A stretch of 7,199 nt of DNA from Eubacteriales bacterium (GCA_028691625.1 JAQUYZ010000074.1:1-7199), one strand, 5' to 3'. Positions 1 through 6,186 are shown, numbered from the stretch's first letter. The notes: a model not told the origin generated them from the sequence alone. A program made the numbers and translations.

Positions 1-53
1 AATTGTTGAAGAAATGGATATTTAGACGTAATATGTAAATAGATGGAACGATA

Positions 54-182
54 ATGTTCAGGAAATATGAATGCTTTCATCAGGAAGTAATTAACATTGT
101 TAAGGCAGCGTGTATCAAAGCTGAAGTCCGCACCAACATCGATACCAACCGAGAGATACAAATTTTTAAAAATGATATTTAA
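54..182 (+). CDS. Doubtful 42-codon ORF, unassigned
   Basis: An ATG at 54 opens a frame of 42 codons ending in TAA at 180-182, 17 bases before the next gene. The peptide is mixed polar and charged (it contains YECFHQEVINIVKAA and ends QIFKNDI), with no signal peptide or membrane segment. I do not recognise the family. No good ribosome binding site precedes the ATG. The same frame is open from 39, just after a TAA at 36-38, and is open again from the window edge to that TAA, so it could equally be the tail of a gene interrupted by a stop. Two frames are open at the left edge and close at 25 and 38, so the end of an upstream gene may also lie here. Treat as hypothetical. Confidence 0.2.
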   Translation: MFRKYECFHQEVINIVKAACIKAEVRTNIDTNREIQIFKNDI

Positions 183-199
183 TACTGAGGAGGGATAAA

Positions 200-808
200 A
201 TGATCTCTATTGACAGCATAAGGCTTATTGAAAAAAATGCGATACCAGAGGCAGCGAAGTTGTTAACGGAAGAAGACATTAAACAACTCGTAGAATGGCT
301 ATCATTAAAAGATGACACGATCAGATATCAAGCGTTCCAACTTCTTCAGAAGCGATCGGAATTCGCAGAAGACGTCTATTTATATTGGGATATCTTTAGA
401 AAAAAACTTAAAAGTGATAATTCTTATCAAAGGAGTATTGGTCTAATGCTTATTGCAGAGAATGCAAAATGGGACACAGAAGAAAAGCTTGAAGAGACAA
501 TTAAGGAATATCTTGAGCTTCTTAATGATGAAAAACCTATTACCATACGTCAGTGTGTACAATCAATAGCTAAAATCATACCGTTTAAACCGGAGCTGAA
601 TGATTATATCATAAATAATCTCATATCCCTGGACCTCATGGCAATTAAAGAAACAATGCGTAAGTCCGTCTTGACAGATATATTGAATGTACTATTAGAA
701 ATACGAATAGAACATCAAAGCAATGAAATTGATAATTACACTATGGACGCGTTAAGCGGTGGAATATTAGATAAAAAAGCAAAGAGATTGTTCCAGGAAC
801 GCTTATAG
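200..808 (+). CDS. HEAT-like helical repeat protein, 202 aa
   Basis: This is a soluble, cytoplasmic-looking protein with no signal peptide or membrane segment. The sequence is almost wholly alpha-helical, in pairs of amphipathic helices typical of HEAT or armadillo folds: roughly residues 24-50 (EEDIKQLVEWLSLKDD then IRYQAFQLLQKRSEF), 60-90 (DIFRKKLKSDNSYQRSIGLM) and 97-130, with more helices to about 175. Such folds serve as protein- or nucleic-acid-binding scaffolds; no catalytic residues are apparent. I recall close relatives in clostridial genomes that are annotated inconsistently (sometimes as SufBD protein), and I see nothing here that supports an iron-sulfur role. The ATG at 200 is supported by a strong GAGGAGGG Shine-Dalgarno sequence at 187-194, five bases upstream. 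The TAG at 806-808 is immediately followed by a fragment of an unrelated gene, so the original downstream neighbour has been lost. No terminator was seen. Confidence 0.8.
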   Translation: MISIDSIRLIEKNAIPEAAKLLTEEDIKQLVEWLSLKDDTIRYQAFQLLQKRSEFAEDVYLYWDIFRKKLKSDNSYQRSIGLMLIAENAKWDTEEKLEETIKEYLELLNDEKPITIRQCVQSIAKIIPFKPELNDYIINNLISLDLMAIKETMRKSVLTDILNVLLEIRIEHQSNEIDNYTMDALSGGILDKKAKRLFQERL

Positions 809-1041
809 TTCTACGAGAAGTATTTTAACGGCTACATAGATACAGACATGATCCACATTTTTTCCGTAACCAAGAGCATTACCTCAATCCTCATTGGAAT
901 GGCTATCGATCAGGGATATATCAAGAGCGTGGACCAGAAGGTGTTGGAATTCTTCCCGGATTATTCGTTAAAAAGAAGCGAAAGACAATCCAAGACATCA
1001 CCTTGAAATACTTGCTGACCATGACAGCTCCCTACGAAAAG
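809..1041 (+). pseudogene. Fragment of a class C beta-lactamase-family serine hydrolase
   Basis: Read from 809 without a start codon, the frame gives FYEKYFNGYIDTD, then IFSVTKSITSILIGMAID and QKVLEFFPDYSLKRSE. This is the region around the SxxK catalytic motif (SVTK, codons 863-874) of the beta-lactamase/serine hydrolase family (Pfam Beta-lactamase), which includes class C beta-lactamases, DD-peptidase homologues and esterases. At about 981-983 the frame breaks: restoring one A in the GCGAAAGAC run gives SEKTIQDITLKYLLTMTAPYEK, the next conserved segment of the family. Without it, the frame stops at 1004. Family resemblance ends near 1041. The N-terminal part, the YxN region and the KTG-like region are all absent, so about 78 codons of a protein usually above 300 remain, both ends are lost and a frameshift is present. 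It cannot encode an active enzyme. The left junction is flush with the stop of the HEAT-like gene. Confidence 0.8.
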
Positions 1042-1046
1042 ATTTG

Positions 1047-1075
1047 TTGATTATTCCAGACTATTGTGATAGTAT
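1047..1075 (+). promoter_or_regulatory. Candidate promoter of the blaI-M56-propeller operon
   Basis: TTGATT (1047-1052) and TAGTAT (1070-1075), 17 bases apart, each match four of six bases of the sigma-A consensus. A start near 1082 would leave a leader of about 30 nt carrying the Shine-Dalgarno GGAG at 1102-1105. A perfect TATAAT also occurs at 1091-1096 inside the second operator dyad, but it has no good -35 box and would start the transcript within the Shine-Dalgarno region, so it is the weaker choice. Either promoter is overlapped by the operator-like dyads. Confidence 0.4.
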
Positions 1076-1104
1076 ACGAGCATAAACTATTATAATAGTC
1101 TGGA
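1055..1104 (+). promoter_or_regulatory. Double BlaI-type operator (two dyads)
   Basis: Two related dyads lie just before the repressor gene: ACTATTGTGATAGT at 1060-1073 and the perfect 14-base palindrome ACTATTATAATAGT at 1086-1099, with centres 26 bp apart. Their outer halves extend into a long inverted repeat, TCCAGACTATT (1055-1065) and AATAGTCTGGA (1094-1104). BlaI/MecI-family repressors bind as dimers to paired dyads over their own promoter, so this is the expected autoregulatory site. The core here (ACTAT..ATAGT) differs from the TACA..TGTA core of the staphylococcal operators. The right arm overlaps the Shine-Dalgarno sequence of the repressor gene. The repeat could also form an RNA stem if transcribed, but the placement favours an operator. 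Binding itself is inference. Confidence 0.72.
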
Positions 1105-1112
1105 GTTGTTCT

Positions 1113-1487
1113 ATGGAAGGAATTAAATTATTTGACAGTGAGTTAAAACTAATGGAGCTGATTTGGCAAAATCCCAATATCAACGCAAAAGAGTTGTCTT
1201 TATTAGCTAGTAAGACAATTGGATGGAACAAAAACACGACCTATACCATCCTGAAAAAATTAGTCAGTAAAAATGCTGTTTCACGGGTGGAACCAAATTT
1301 TATTTGTGTATCTTTGATCGAAAAGGAGCAGGTCGGATACGACGAGGCAAAAGCGCTTATCGACAAGCTATATAACGGTTCGGCAAAAATGCTGTTTTCA
1401 GCGTTCTTAAGCCGCGAAAGGCTGTCAAAAGAAGAACTTTCACAAATAAAAAGTATGATCGAATCTTTTGATCGGAATGGCGAATGA
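1113..1487 (+). CDS. blaI: BlaI/MecI/CopY-family transcriptional repressor
   Basis: This 124-residue protein has the usual length and layout of penicillinase-type repressors. A winged helix-turn-helix occupies about residues 1-70: LMELIWQNP near residue 13, AKELS at 25-29, and a recognition helix in WNKNTTYTILKKLVSK (38-53), followed by the wing. A helical dimerisation tail (75-124) ends in the family-like stretch RLSKEELSQIKSMIESF. In staphylococcal BlaI the signal is transmitted by cleavage at Asn101-Phe102; the aligned position here appears to be Ala97-Phe98 (alignment by eye). The start at 1113 has GGAG at 1102-1105, seven bases upstream. The gene overlaps the protease gene by four bases (ATGA at 1484-1487), so the two are probably translationally coupled. 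The double dyad immediately upstream indicates autorepression. Which signal and which additional targets it controls are unknown; blaI is used as a family name and does not imply beta-lactam resistance. Confidence 0.88.
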   Translation: MEGIKLFDSELKLMELIWQNPNINAKELSLLASKTIGWNKNTTYTILKKLVSKNAVSRVEPNFICVSLIEKEQVGYDEAKALIDKLYNGSAKMLFSAFLSRERLSKEELSQIKSMIESFDRNGE

Positions 1488-2419
1488 ATATGCATGAATC
1501 TGTTTTTTACTTTGTTATTAATATGAGCATAAGCGGATCCTTTGTTATTCTTTTGCTTCTGATTATACGTCAAATCAAGCTGATCCCAAAGAGTCATATC
1601 TATGTTCTTTGGCTTGTGGCGCTCATAAGAATGACACTGCCTTTTGCAATGTCCAGTAGCATCAGCGTGTTTAACTGTTTAAGTGGATTAATTAAAAGGT
1701 TGATTCCTGTGGGGAATCTGCCTCATGCAAATTTAACTGTTTCAAATTATTTTAATGCAGCATTATCTTACAAGCCGATGGAATACAAGACACAAAGATT
1801 TGAATGGGTGTTTGGCATCAGCTCCGGAATCTGGTGGATGGGTGTATGTGTTTTTTTAATTGGGGCTATTATTATATATTGCTCAGCAATTCATCAATAC
1901 AAAAACGCCATTCATGTAAGAGATAATATTTATGAAGACAGCAATGCCTCATCACCGTTTTTATTGGGAATTAAAAGCCCTAAAATTATAGTTCCTATTG
2001 GATTGAATATCGATTCCCCTCGGGCAGCACATATGATTGCACACGAAAAAATCCACGTCCAAAGAATGGATAATCTCTGGCGAATTATTGGATTGGTTGC
2101 TGTATGTATCCATTGGTTTAATCCTATTGCGTGGATTGGTTTTTCTTTCTTTTTGAAGGATATGGAGCTTTCCTGTGATGAAACTACTGTAAAAGCATAT
2201 GATTTTGCCAAGAAGAAGGAATATGCTGAGGCTTTATTAAGTATTGCAGGAAATGTTCAAAATAAAGATATTGCTCACGTTTCGTTTGGGAAATCAAACG
2301 CCAAATCAAGGATACTTAATGTTATGACTTATAGACGCTTGTCAGTATTGGGAATTGCTGTATCAATCATATTCTTATTGTTTATCTCTACTATGCTTCT
2401 TACAAATCCAAATGGATAG
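1484..2419 (+). CDS. M56-family (BlaR1/MecR1-like) membrane metalloprotease lacking the penicillin-sensor domain
   Basis: The protein has 311 residues with hydrophobic segments near 7-29, 38-58, 107-133, 201-224 and 286-306. The zinc site is clear: HEKIH at 187-191 (HExxH) and MELSCDE at 227-233, which supplies the downstream acidic ligand region. The preceding segment SPFLLGIKSPKIIVP (157-171) is also typical of the family. In BlaR1 and MecR1 this protease domain is followed by an extracellular penicillin-binding domain of about 250 residues that triggers cleavage and loss of the partner repressor. Here the protein stops five residues after its last membrane segment, so it cannot sense beta-lactams in the usual way. 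An Arg-Arg pair at 284-285, just before the last segment, is a possible autocleavage position (inference). The ATG at 1484 overlaps the repressor stop; an in-frame ATG at 1490 is an alternative, and neither has a strong ribosome binding site, consistent with coupling. The TAG stop lies inside the Shine-Dalgarno sequence of the next gene. Confidence 0.88.
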   Translation: MNMHESVFYFVINMSISGSFVILLLLIIRQIKLIPKSHIYVLWLVALIRMTLPFAMSSSISVFNCLSGLIKRLIPVGNLPHANLTVSNYFNAALSYKPMEYKTQRFEWVFGISSGIWWMGVCVFLIGAIIIYCSAIHQYKNAIHVRDNIYEDSNASSPFLLGIKSPKIIVPIGLNIDSPRAAHMIAHEKIHVQRMDNLWRIIGLVAVCIHWFNPIAWIGFSFFLKDMELSCDETTVKAYDFAKKKEYAEALLSIAGNVQNKDIAHVSFGKSNAKSRILNVMTYRRLSVLGIAVSIIFLLFISTMLLTNPNG

Positions 2420-2431
2420 GAGGTTAAAAAA

Positions 2432-3550
2432 ATGTTCAAAGGAAGGAAAGGCTTCATAACAGGAGCGGCTGTTATTTTAGTAGTGAGTATTACTGCTTGT
2501 GCTGCATTTGCCTCAGTAGGCGAACAAAAAACCATCGATTCTGTGTCTGAAGTAAAAGCGTTGCACATTGATACCCGATATGTACCGCTGCCGGATATCA
2601 ACAGCGAAAAAGTTGTAGAACACAAGATCCATGATAACCAGATAATAATCAATGGAGTTATTTCCTCTAATACCCAAGGATATGCCAGGGTATTGCAACA
2701 AAATCCGGAGGCAATTCTTTTAGTTGATGAAAAAGGAACTTATATCGCTGTCGGCAGAATAGAACGAAACGGCGGTTATTCGGATATTTGTATTACCAAG
2801 TATGACAGCAACGGAAGGGAATTGAAAAGACAAACGTATGGCGGAAGCGACTTTGATTGGGCCAATGCGGCAAAATACAATCCTCAAATAGGTATTGTCA
2901 TATCCGGTATCAGCCAATCCAGTGACGGTGATTTTGCTAATAAAAGCAATTCTCCTTTTGTTGCCTGTATCAATCCTGAAACATTGGAGGTTAGATGGAT
3001 ATCCTCTGTTCAGATTGCTGATTGGGTTTTTCATGTTTCGGACGAAGCGGTTTATATTGTCCGCAACGAAGGTGAAAAGTATAACGGAAAGGGCGAGTTG
3101 AAATTATCAATTGTGAAGTTTGATGGGGAAGGAAACAAAATCTGGGCAACCGAGCCACTTTCACAATGGATATGTGGAATTACTGAACTTAAGGACGGCA
3201 GGGTTATTGGCATTCAAAAGCTCAGTGATCATCAGGCAGTTGAAAAAAGCGGGGCGATAAATTGTTATAGTAAAGACGGGGGAAAACTTTTGACCTTTGA
3301 AGCTGATTGTTACGGAGATATAGAGCCGACTAATGATGGGGGATTTTTTGTTGTTTCTGTTCGAAATATAAAAACGATTCCGCAGCCTTTATACATTTCT
3401 TCAATTTGGTATGATACTGAAACAGTCGTAACCAAGTATGATAAGAATTATAAAATAGAATGGCGTAAAACCTATGACCGTATCAAGGATGCTATTGGGG
3501 TTGACAGTGTATTGCCGCTTAGTGACGGCAGTGTAGCCCTGGAAGAATAA
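2432..3550 (+). CDS. Exported or lipid-anchored beta-propeller-like protein, probably truncated at the C-terminus
   Basis: The 372-residue product begins with a basic stretch and a hydrophobic core (residues 1-28). ITAC at 20-23 fits a lipobox with Cys23 as the anchor; cleavage after AFA-27 is an alternative. After a linker, repeats of about 45-50 residues follow the pattern of propeller blades, in which a 'DGG/DGS plus hydrophobic strand' is followed by '(I/V)xK(Y/F)DxxGxxxW': for example ICITKYDSNGRELKRQTYGG (119-138), LSIVKFDGEGNKIW (225-238), NDGGFFVVSV (301-310) and VVTKYDKNYKIEWRKTYD (332-349). The chain ends at LPLSDGSVALEE (361-372), which reads like the first strand of another blade, so the C-terminus is likely lost. 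AGGAGG at 2418-2423 overlaps the preceding stop and lies eight bases before the ATG, so the gene belongs to the blaI-M56 operon. I infer that it acts outside the membrane as the sensor partner or the output of that system. No enzymatic motif was seen. Confidence 0.75.
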   Translation: MFKGRKGFITGAAVILVVSITACAAFASVGEQKTIDSVSEVKALHIDTRYVPLPDINSEKVVEHKIHDNQIIINGVISSNTQGYARVLQQNPEAILLVDEKGTYIAVGRIERNGGYSDICITKYDSNGRELKRQTYGGSDFDWANAAKYNPQIGIVISGISQSSDGDFANKSNSPFVACINPETLEVRWISSVQIADWVFHVSDEAVYIVRNEGEKYNGKGELKLSIVKFDGEGNKIWATEPLSQWICGITELKDGRVIGIQKLSDHQAVEKSGAINCYSKDGGKLLTFEADCYGDIEPTNDGGFFVVSVRNIKTIPQPLYISSIWYDTETVVTKYDKNYKIEWRKTYDRIKDAIGVDSVLPLSDGSVALEE

Positions 3551-3620
3551 ACAGATACACGGAAGCTTACTTAATCCCATTTTTATTTTCCTCCAAATTC
3601 CAACTAATAAAATATTTGAC

Positions 3621-3649
3621 TTGATAATTTCCTTTCCGACACATATACT
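3621..3649 (+). promoter_or_regulatory. Sigma-A promoter of the cold shock gene
   Basis: TTGATA at 3621-3626 and TATACT at 3644-3649 are separated by exactly 17 bases; each hexamer matches five of six consensus positions. Initiation near 3656 would give an untranslated leader of about 110 nt before the cold shock ATG. A long leader is common for cold-inducible csp genes. The site lies about 70 bases after the end of the propeller gene, so the cold shock gene does not depend on that operon. Confidence 0.7.
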
Positions 3650-3678
3650 AAATACGTGTTCTAAATGTACTAATTGAT

Positions 3679-3724
3679 TGCTGCAGGTTTAAGTCAATTT
3701 CCATTTTGACTGACATCTGCGGCA
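3679..3724 (+). promoter_or_regulatory. Structured hairpin in the cold shock gene leader
   Basis: An outer stem pairs TGCTGCAG (3679-3686) with CTGCGGCA (3717-3724), eight pairs including one G-U. After an internal loop, an inner stem pairs AGTCAA (3692-3697) with TTGACT (3706-3711) around an eight-base loop. The structure lies inside the predicted leader. A run rich in T (ATTTATTTTT) follows it, so it could be a thermoresponsive leader, an attenuator, or a terminator for transcription arriving from upstream. The sequence alone does not decide between these. Confidence 0.5.
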
Positions 3725-3766
3725 TTTATTTTTACACCTGAATAATATTTTTAAGGAGGTATCAGT

Positions 3767-3979
3767 ATGAATTATGGTACTGTAAAATGGTTCAACGAAG
3801 GTAAAGGTTTTGGGTTTATTTCCAATGACGACGGATCTGGAGACGTTTTTGTCCATTTCTCCGCTATACAAGACAGCGGATTTAAGTCTCTGTCCGAGGG
3901 CCAGAAGGTGATATATGACACCGAAGCTGATCCCAAGGATTCCAGAAAGTTGCGCGCCATCAACGTTCGTACAGCCTAG
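3767..3979 (+). CDS. csp: Cold shock protein (CspA/CspB family)
   Basis: This 70-residue protein is a single cold shock domain of standard length, a five-stranded OB-fold barrel that binds single-stranded RNA and DNA in the cytoplasm and acts as an RNA chaperone. Both nucleic-acid-binding motifs are intact: RNP1 KGFGFI at residues 13-18 and RNP2 VFVHF at 27-31. The N-terminus ([16 protein letters not shown]) is typical of the family. A near-ideal AAGGAGGT Shine-Dalgarno sequence (3753-3760) lies six bases before the ATG. The gene is monocistronic: it has its own promoter with a long structured leader, and a strong terminator begins twelve bases after its stop. It is unrelated to its neighbours and is probably a housekeeping or stress gene, often present in several copies in clostridia. 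Confidence 0.97.
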   Translation: MNYGTVKWFNEGKGFGFISNDDGSGDVFVHFSAIQDSGFKSLSEGQKVIYDTEADPKDSRKLRAINVRTA

Positions 3980-3990
3980 CACTCGTGATC

Positions 3991-4019
3991 AATCCGTTCC
4001 TTTGGGGGGCGGATTTTTT
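3991..4019 (+). terminator. Rho-independent terminator of the cold shock gene
   Basis: AATCCGTTCC (3991-4000) pairs with GGGGCGGATT (4006-4015) over ten positions, two of them G-U, around a five-base loop, and runs into a T tract ending at 4019. It begins twelve bases after the cold shock stop codon. Confidence 0.92.
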
Positions 4020-4020
4020 G

Positions 4021-4042
4021 TTAACTATTCCGACTTAGTTAA
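4021..4042. repeat. Short inverted repeat after the terminator
   Basis: TTAACTA (4021-4027) and TAGTTAA (4036-4042) are perfect inverted copies around eight bases. The arms are AT-only apart from one pair, and T and A runs flank them on either side (4014-4019 and 4041-4045). It might extend the termination region, or act weakly on minus-strand transcripts. The rest of 4043-4176 shows no coding potential, no convincing promoter and no clear structure. Confidence 0.35.
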
Positions 4043-4189
4043 AAATAAGACGTCAAATTGAGTTGCGTGCTTTAGCAATAACAGGAAGGTCAGACCGAAC
4101 AACGATAATTAGTTAGTAATACATTGATATGCTGAAACCTCCCAATTATCCAATTTGGTCTCGCAGCCAAGTGGAAAGAAGGTGAAATA

Positions 4190-4762
4190 GTGAACACAAA
4201 TCTCTCGATCAGAATGGCAGTAGAGGAAGATGCCGAAGAAATTCTATCAATTTATTCCCCATATGTTATAAATACAGCCATTACCTTTGAATATGAAGCG
4301 CCATCTGCCGCAGAATTTTCAAAACGTATCAAGAATATCTTGAAGAAATATCCCTACATCGTTGCATTGGAAGAGAAGTGCATTGTTGGATTTGCATATG
4401 CGTCCGTGTTTAGAGAACGTCCAGCATACAACAGGGCGGCTGAAACTAGCATCTATCTGCGGCAGGATTGTAGAGGCAGGGGTTTGGGTAAGAAAATGTA
4501 TCTTGCCTTGGGAGACATCTTGAAGTGTCAGAACGTGATCAACCTGAATGCCGGTATTGCATATACAACCGTTGAGGATGTACATCTGGACAATACGAGC
4601 ATGGTTTTTCATGAACATTTAGGGTATTCAAAGGTGGCCCATTTTACGAAATGCGGTTATAAATTCGGGAAATGGTATGATGTGATATGGATGGAAAAGA
4701 TGCTTGGTGAGCATTCGGAGACACCTGCTCAGTTTATTCCTATATCAGAAATTCAAAGCTAA
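4190..4762 (+). CDS. GNAT N-acetyltransferase, phosphinothricin-acetyltransferase-like
   Basis: This 190-residue GNAT-fold enzyme would transfer an acetyl group from acetyl-CoA to a primary amine. The acetyl-CoA pyrophosphate loop (motif A) is CRGRGLGKK at residues 94-102. Family marks of the phosphinothricin/methionine sulfoximine acetyltransferases (Pat, Bar, MddA/YncA) run through the chain: ITFEYEAPS (31-39), YPYIVA (54-59), ETSIYL (85-90), FHEHLGY (140-146) and HFTKCGYKFGKWYD (151-164), followed by WMEK. The true substrate may be methionine sulfoximine or sulfone, another amino acid analogue, or unknown; drug resistance is not demonstrated. A tail of about 18 residues after WMEKML exceeds the usual end. 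The start is GTG at 4190, chosen because AAGGTG (4179-4184) sits five bases upstream; ATG at 4214 would remove eight residues and lacks a comparable site. The gene stands alone, after the cold shock terminator and before a lipoprotein gene with its own ribosome binding site. Confidence 0.88.
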   Translation: MNTNLSIRMAVEEDAEEILSIYSPYVINTAITFEYEAPSAAEFSKRIKNILKKYPYIVALEEKCIVGFAYASVFRERPAYNRAAETSIYLRQDCRGRGLGKKMYLALGDILKCQNVINLNAGIAYTTVEDVHLDNTSMVFHEHLGYSKVAHFTKCGYKFGKWYDVIWMEKMLGEHSETPAQFIPISEIQS

Positions 4763-4841
4763 TCTTCTAAAACAGAAAAACCGATACATAATATATTGAT
4801 CACGTATTGATAAATTTATTATTAAGAGGAGGAAATTTGAT

Positions 4842-6170
4842 ATGACAAAGCGATTTCATAGTCCTGATAAAAATGGATTGGTCTTGGTTCCCATAGTGGT
4901 TGTAATGGTATTGTTGCTTTTCACAGGATGCAGTACCGCTGAGAAAGATGCAACAGCTAAGAGTGCGCAGCCGGCATCGGCGGAGGATTGCGATGTAATT
5001 CCCGCCGATTTGCTGAGTGATGATATGAATTTATTCTTCGGCGTCTCGTTTCCGGAAGGTTATACTGTCTACGCAGCGGGCGTTGAAGATAACGTCAATT
5101 CTGTTTTTTACCAATTATATCTGACAGCACAGGGGGAACCGGAAGAAATTATTACATATCTCTCAAAGCTTTTAGGAAACGAAGATGAGGAGAGTATTCA
5201 AAAAAGTATTGATGTATTTCAAAGAGACGGCGGAGTCGGTATCGACGGCAGACTGGATGCGGCCGGTTTTGACGTCAATTGTAAAATTACCCCAACGGAA
5301 AAGGATGACCACAACTATGACTTTGTGGATGGGTGCAATCTTCGGCTAACTGCGTCGATTGAGGATGCTTCAAGATATAGAAAGATCATTGAAGATAATT
5401 ACAACCTTAATTCTCTGTCTGACGTCGCAAAATATTTTGATGTCATGCCCATTACCGGGCAATCGAAGATCTTTGTGCGTAAAAACCAGAATAATGCACA
5501 AATCGACGCTGTATACAATACAATCGAAGATGTGGCCGGAATCATGAAAAGCATAAAGGCAGAGTTAAAATATGAAGGTTTCGACGAAAACAATAATAAC
5601 ATAAACCTGTTGAGATATGGCGAGGTAAGCAATAGTATCATGTTCGCCGGGAATGATACCATCTGTATTTTCCAGAATCTCAGCGATGCCGGCAAGAATT
5701 ATAAGGATTATAAGCTTGCCACAAATAAGCTTATCGATATGGGCTTTACGAATTATATCGAAACCGACGCCCTGTGCGAATATAAAGACGATGCCAACAA
5801 GCTGAACATCACCATCAATATACCTGAGTGGGGCAGCCGTCCAGAAGCATGGGAAAACAGCTGCGTGACATTTATAAAGGAAATGAACGGCTATCTGCTT
5901 GTGATATGGTACTATCCTGATGAGCATCGATATGCGGTCCAGTCGGATCGGGACAGCGCTTCTGTGAAGTATGAATGCTTTGCCAAAACTGGCGAATTTA
6001 GCGGGGAATATCCCGATCGCGATACTGTAAAGGCTCAGTTTGAGGCTATGTACAGTGGTTTGGAGGTGCAAGACGTCTTTATGGAAGGCATTGAGTTGTT
6101 TCAGGAATATGTGAACAGTACCTTCGGTATGAGTATCGATCAGCTTTATCAATTAGCGGTGAGTGAATAA
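4842..6170 (+). CDS. Large lipoprotein of unknown function
   Basis: The 442-residue product starts with a basic N-terminus, a hydrophobic core (residues 13-27) and a lipobox ending FTGC with Cys30 as the lipidation site, so it should be exported and anchored on the outer face of the membrane. A low-complexity linker rich in Ala, Lys and Ser (31-48) precedes an acidic globular region. I do not recognise a named domain. Visible elements are FFGVSFPEGYTVYAAGV (about 65-81), which reads like an N-terminal strand-rich unit, a helical segment near EEIITYLSKLLGNEDEESIQ, and a tyrosine- and acid-rich C-terminal part containing WYYPDEHRYAVQ. It shows no protease or transferase motif and no repeats strong enough to define a fold. 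GAGGAGG at 4826-4832 precedes the ATG by nine bases. No convincing promoter or terminator was seen; the 79-base gap to the acetyltransferase gene leaves co-transcription possible. The sequence past its stop is decayed coding DNA. Confidence 0.8.
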   Translation: MTKRFHSPDKNGLVLVPIVVVMVLLLFTGCSTAEKDATAKSAQPASAEDCDVIPADLLSDDMNLFFGVSFPEGYTVYAAGVEDNVNSVFYQLYLTAQGEPEEIITYLSKLLGNEDEESIQKSIDVFQRDGGVGIDGRLDAAGFDVNCKITPTEKDDHNYDFVDGCNLRLTASIEDASRYRKIIEDNYNLNSLSDVAKYFDVMPITGQSKIFVRKNQNNAQIDAVYNTIEDVAGIMKSIKAELKYEGFDENNNNINLLRYGEVSNSIMFAGNDTICIFQNLSDAGKNYKDYKLATNKLIDMGFTNYIETDALCEYKDDANKLNITINIPEWGSRPEAWENSCVTFIKEMNGYLLVIWYYPDEHRYAVQSDRDSASVKYECFAKTGEFSGEYPDRDTVKAQFEAMYSGLEVQDVFMEGIELFQEYVNSTFGMSIDQLYQLAVSE

Positions 6171-6186
6171 CCCTCAAAGTTGGTTG

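Noticed and set aside
1..199. Remnant of a transposase or other mobile element upstream of the HEAT-like gene
   Set aside because: No DDE, HUH or recombinase motif, no terminal inverted repeats and no target duplication are visible in this stretch.
1241..1597. Minus-strand open frame across the blaI/M56 junction
   Set aside because: It overlaps two well-supported genes and its translation shows no domain; it is a shadow frame.
4043..4189. Possible riboswitch or T-box leader before the acetyltransferase gene
   Set aside because: Only four-base pairings (for example TTGG with CCAA near 4160) were found, with no conserved T-box or riboswitch core and no terminator stem.
4796..4822. TTGATC and TATTAT as a promoter for the lipoprotein gene
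   Set aside because: The spacer is 15 bases and the start would fall inside the Shine-Dalgarno sequence, so the match was not called.
5565..6152. Open frame of 195 codons on the minus strand opposite the lipoprotein gene
   Set aside because: It lies wholly opposite a gene with a good start site and lipobox, has no ribosome binding site that I could see, and its translation resembles no protein family.
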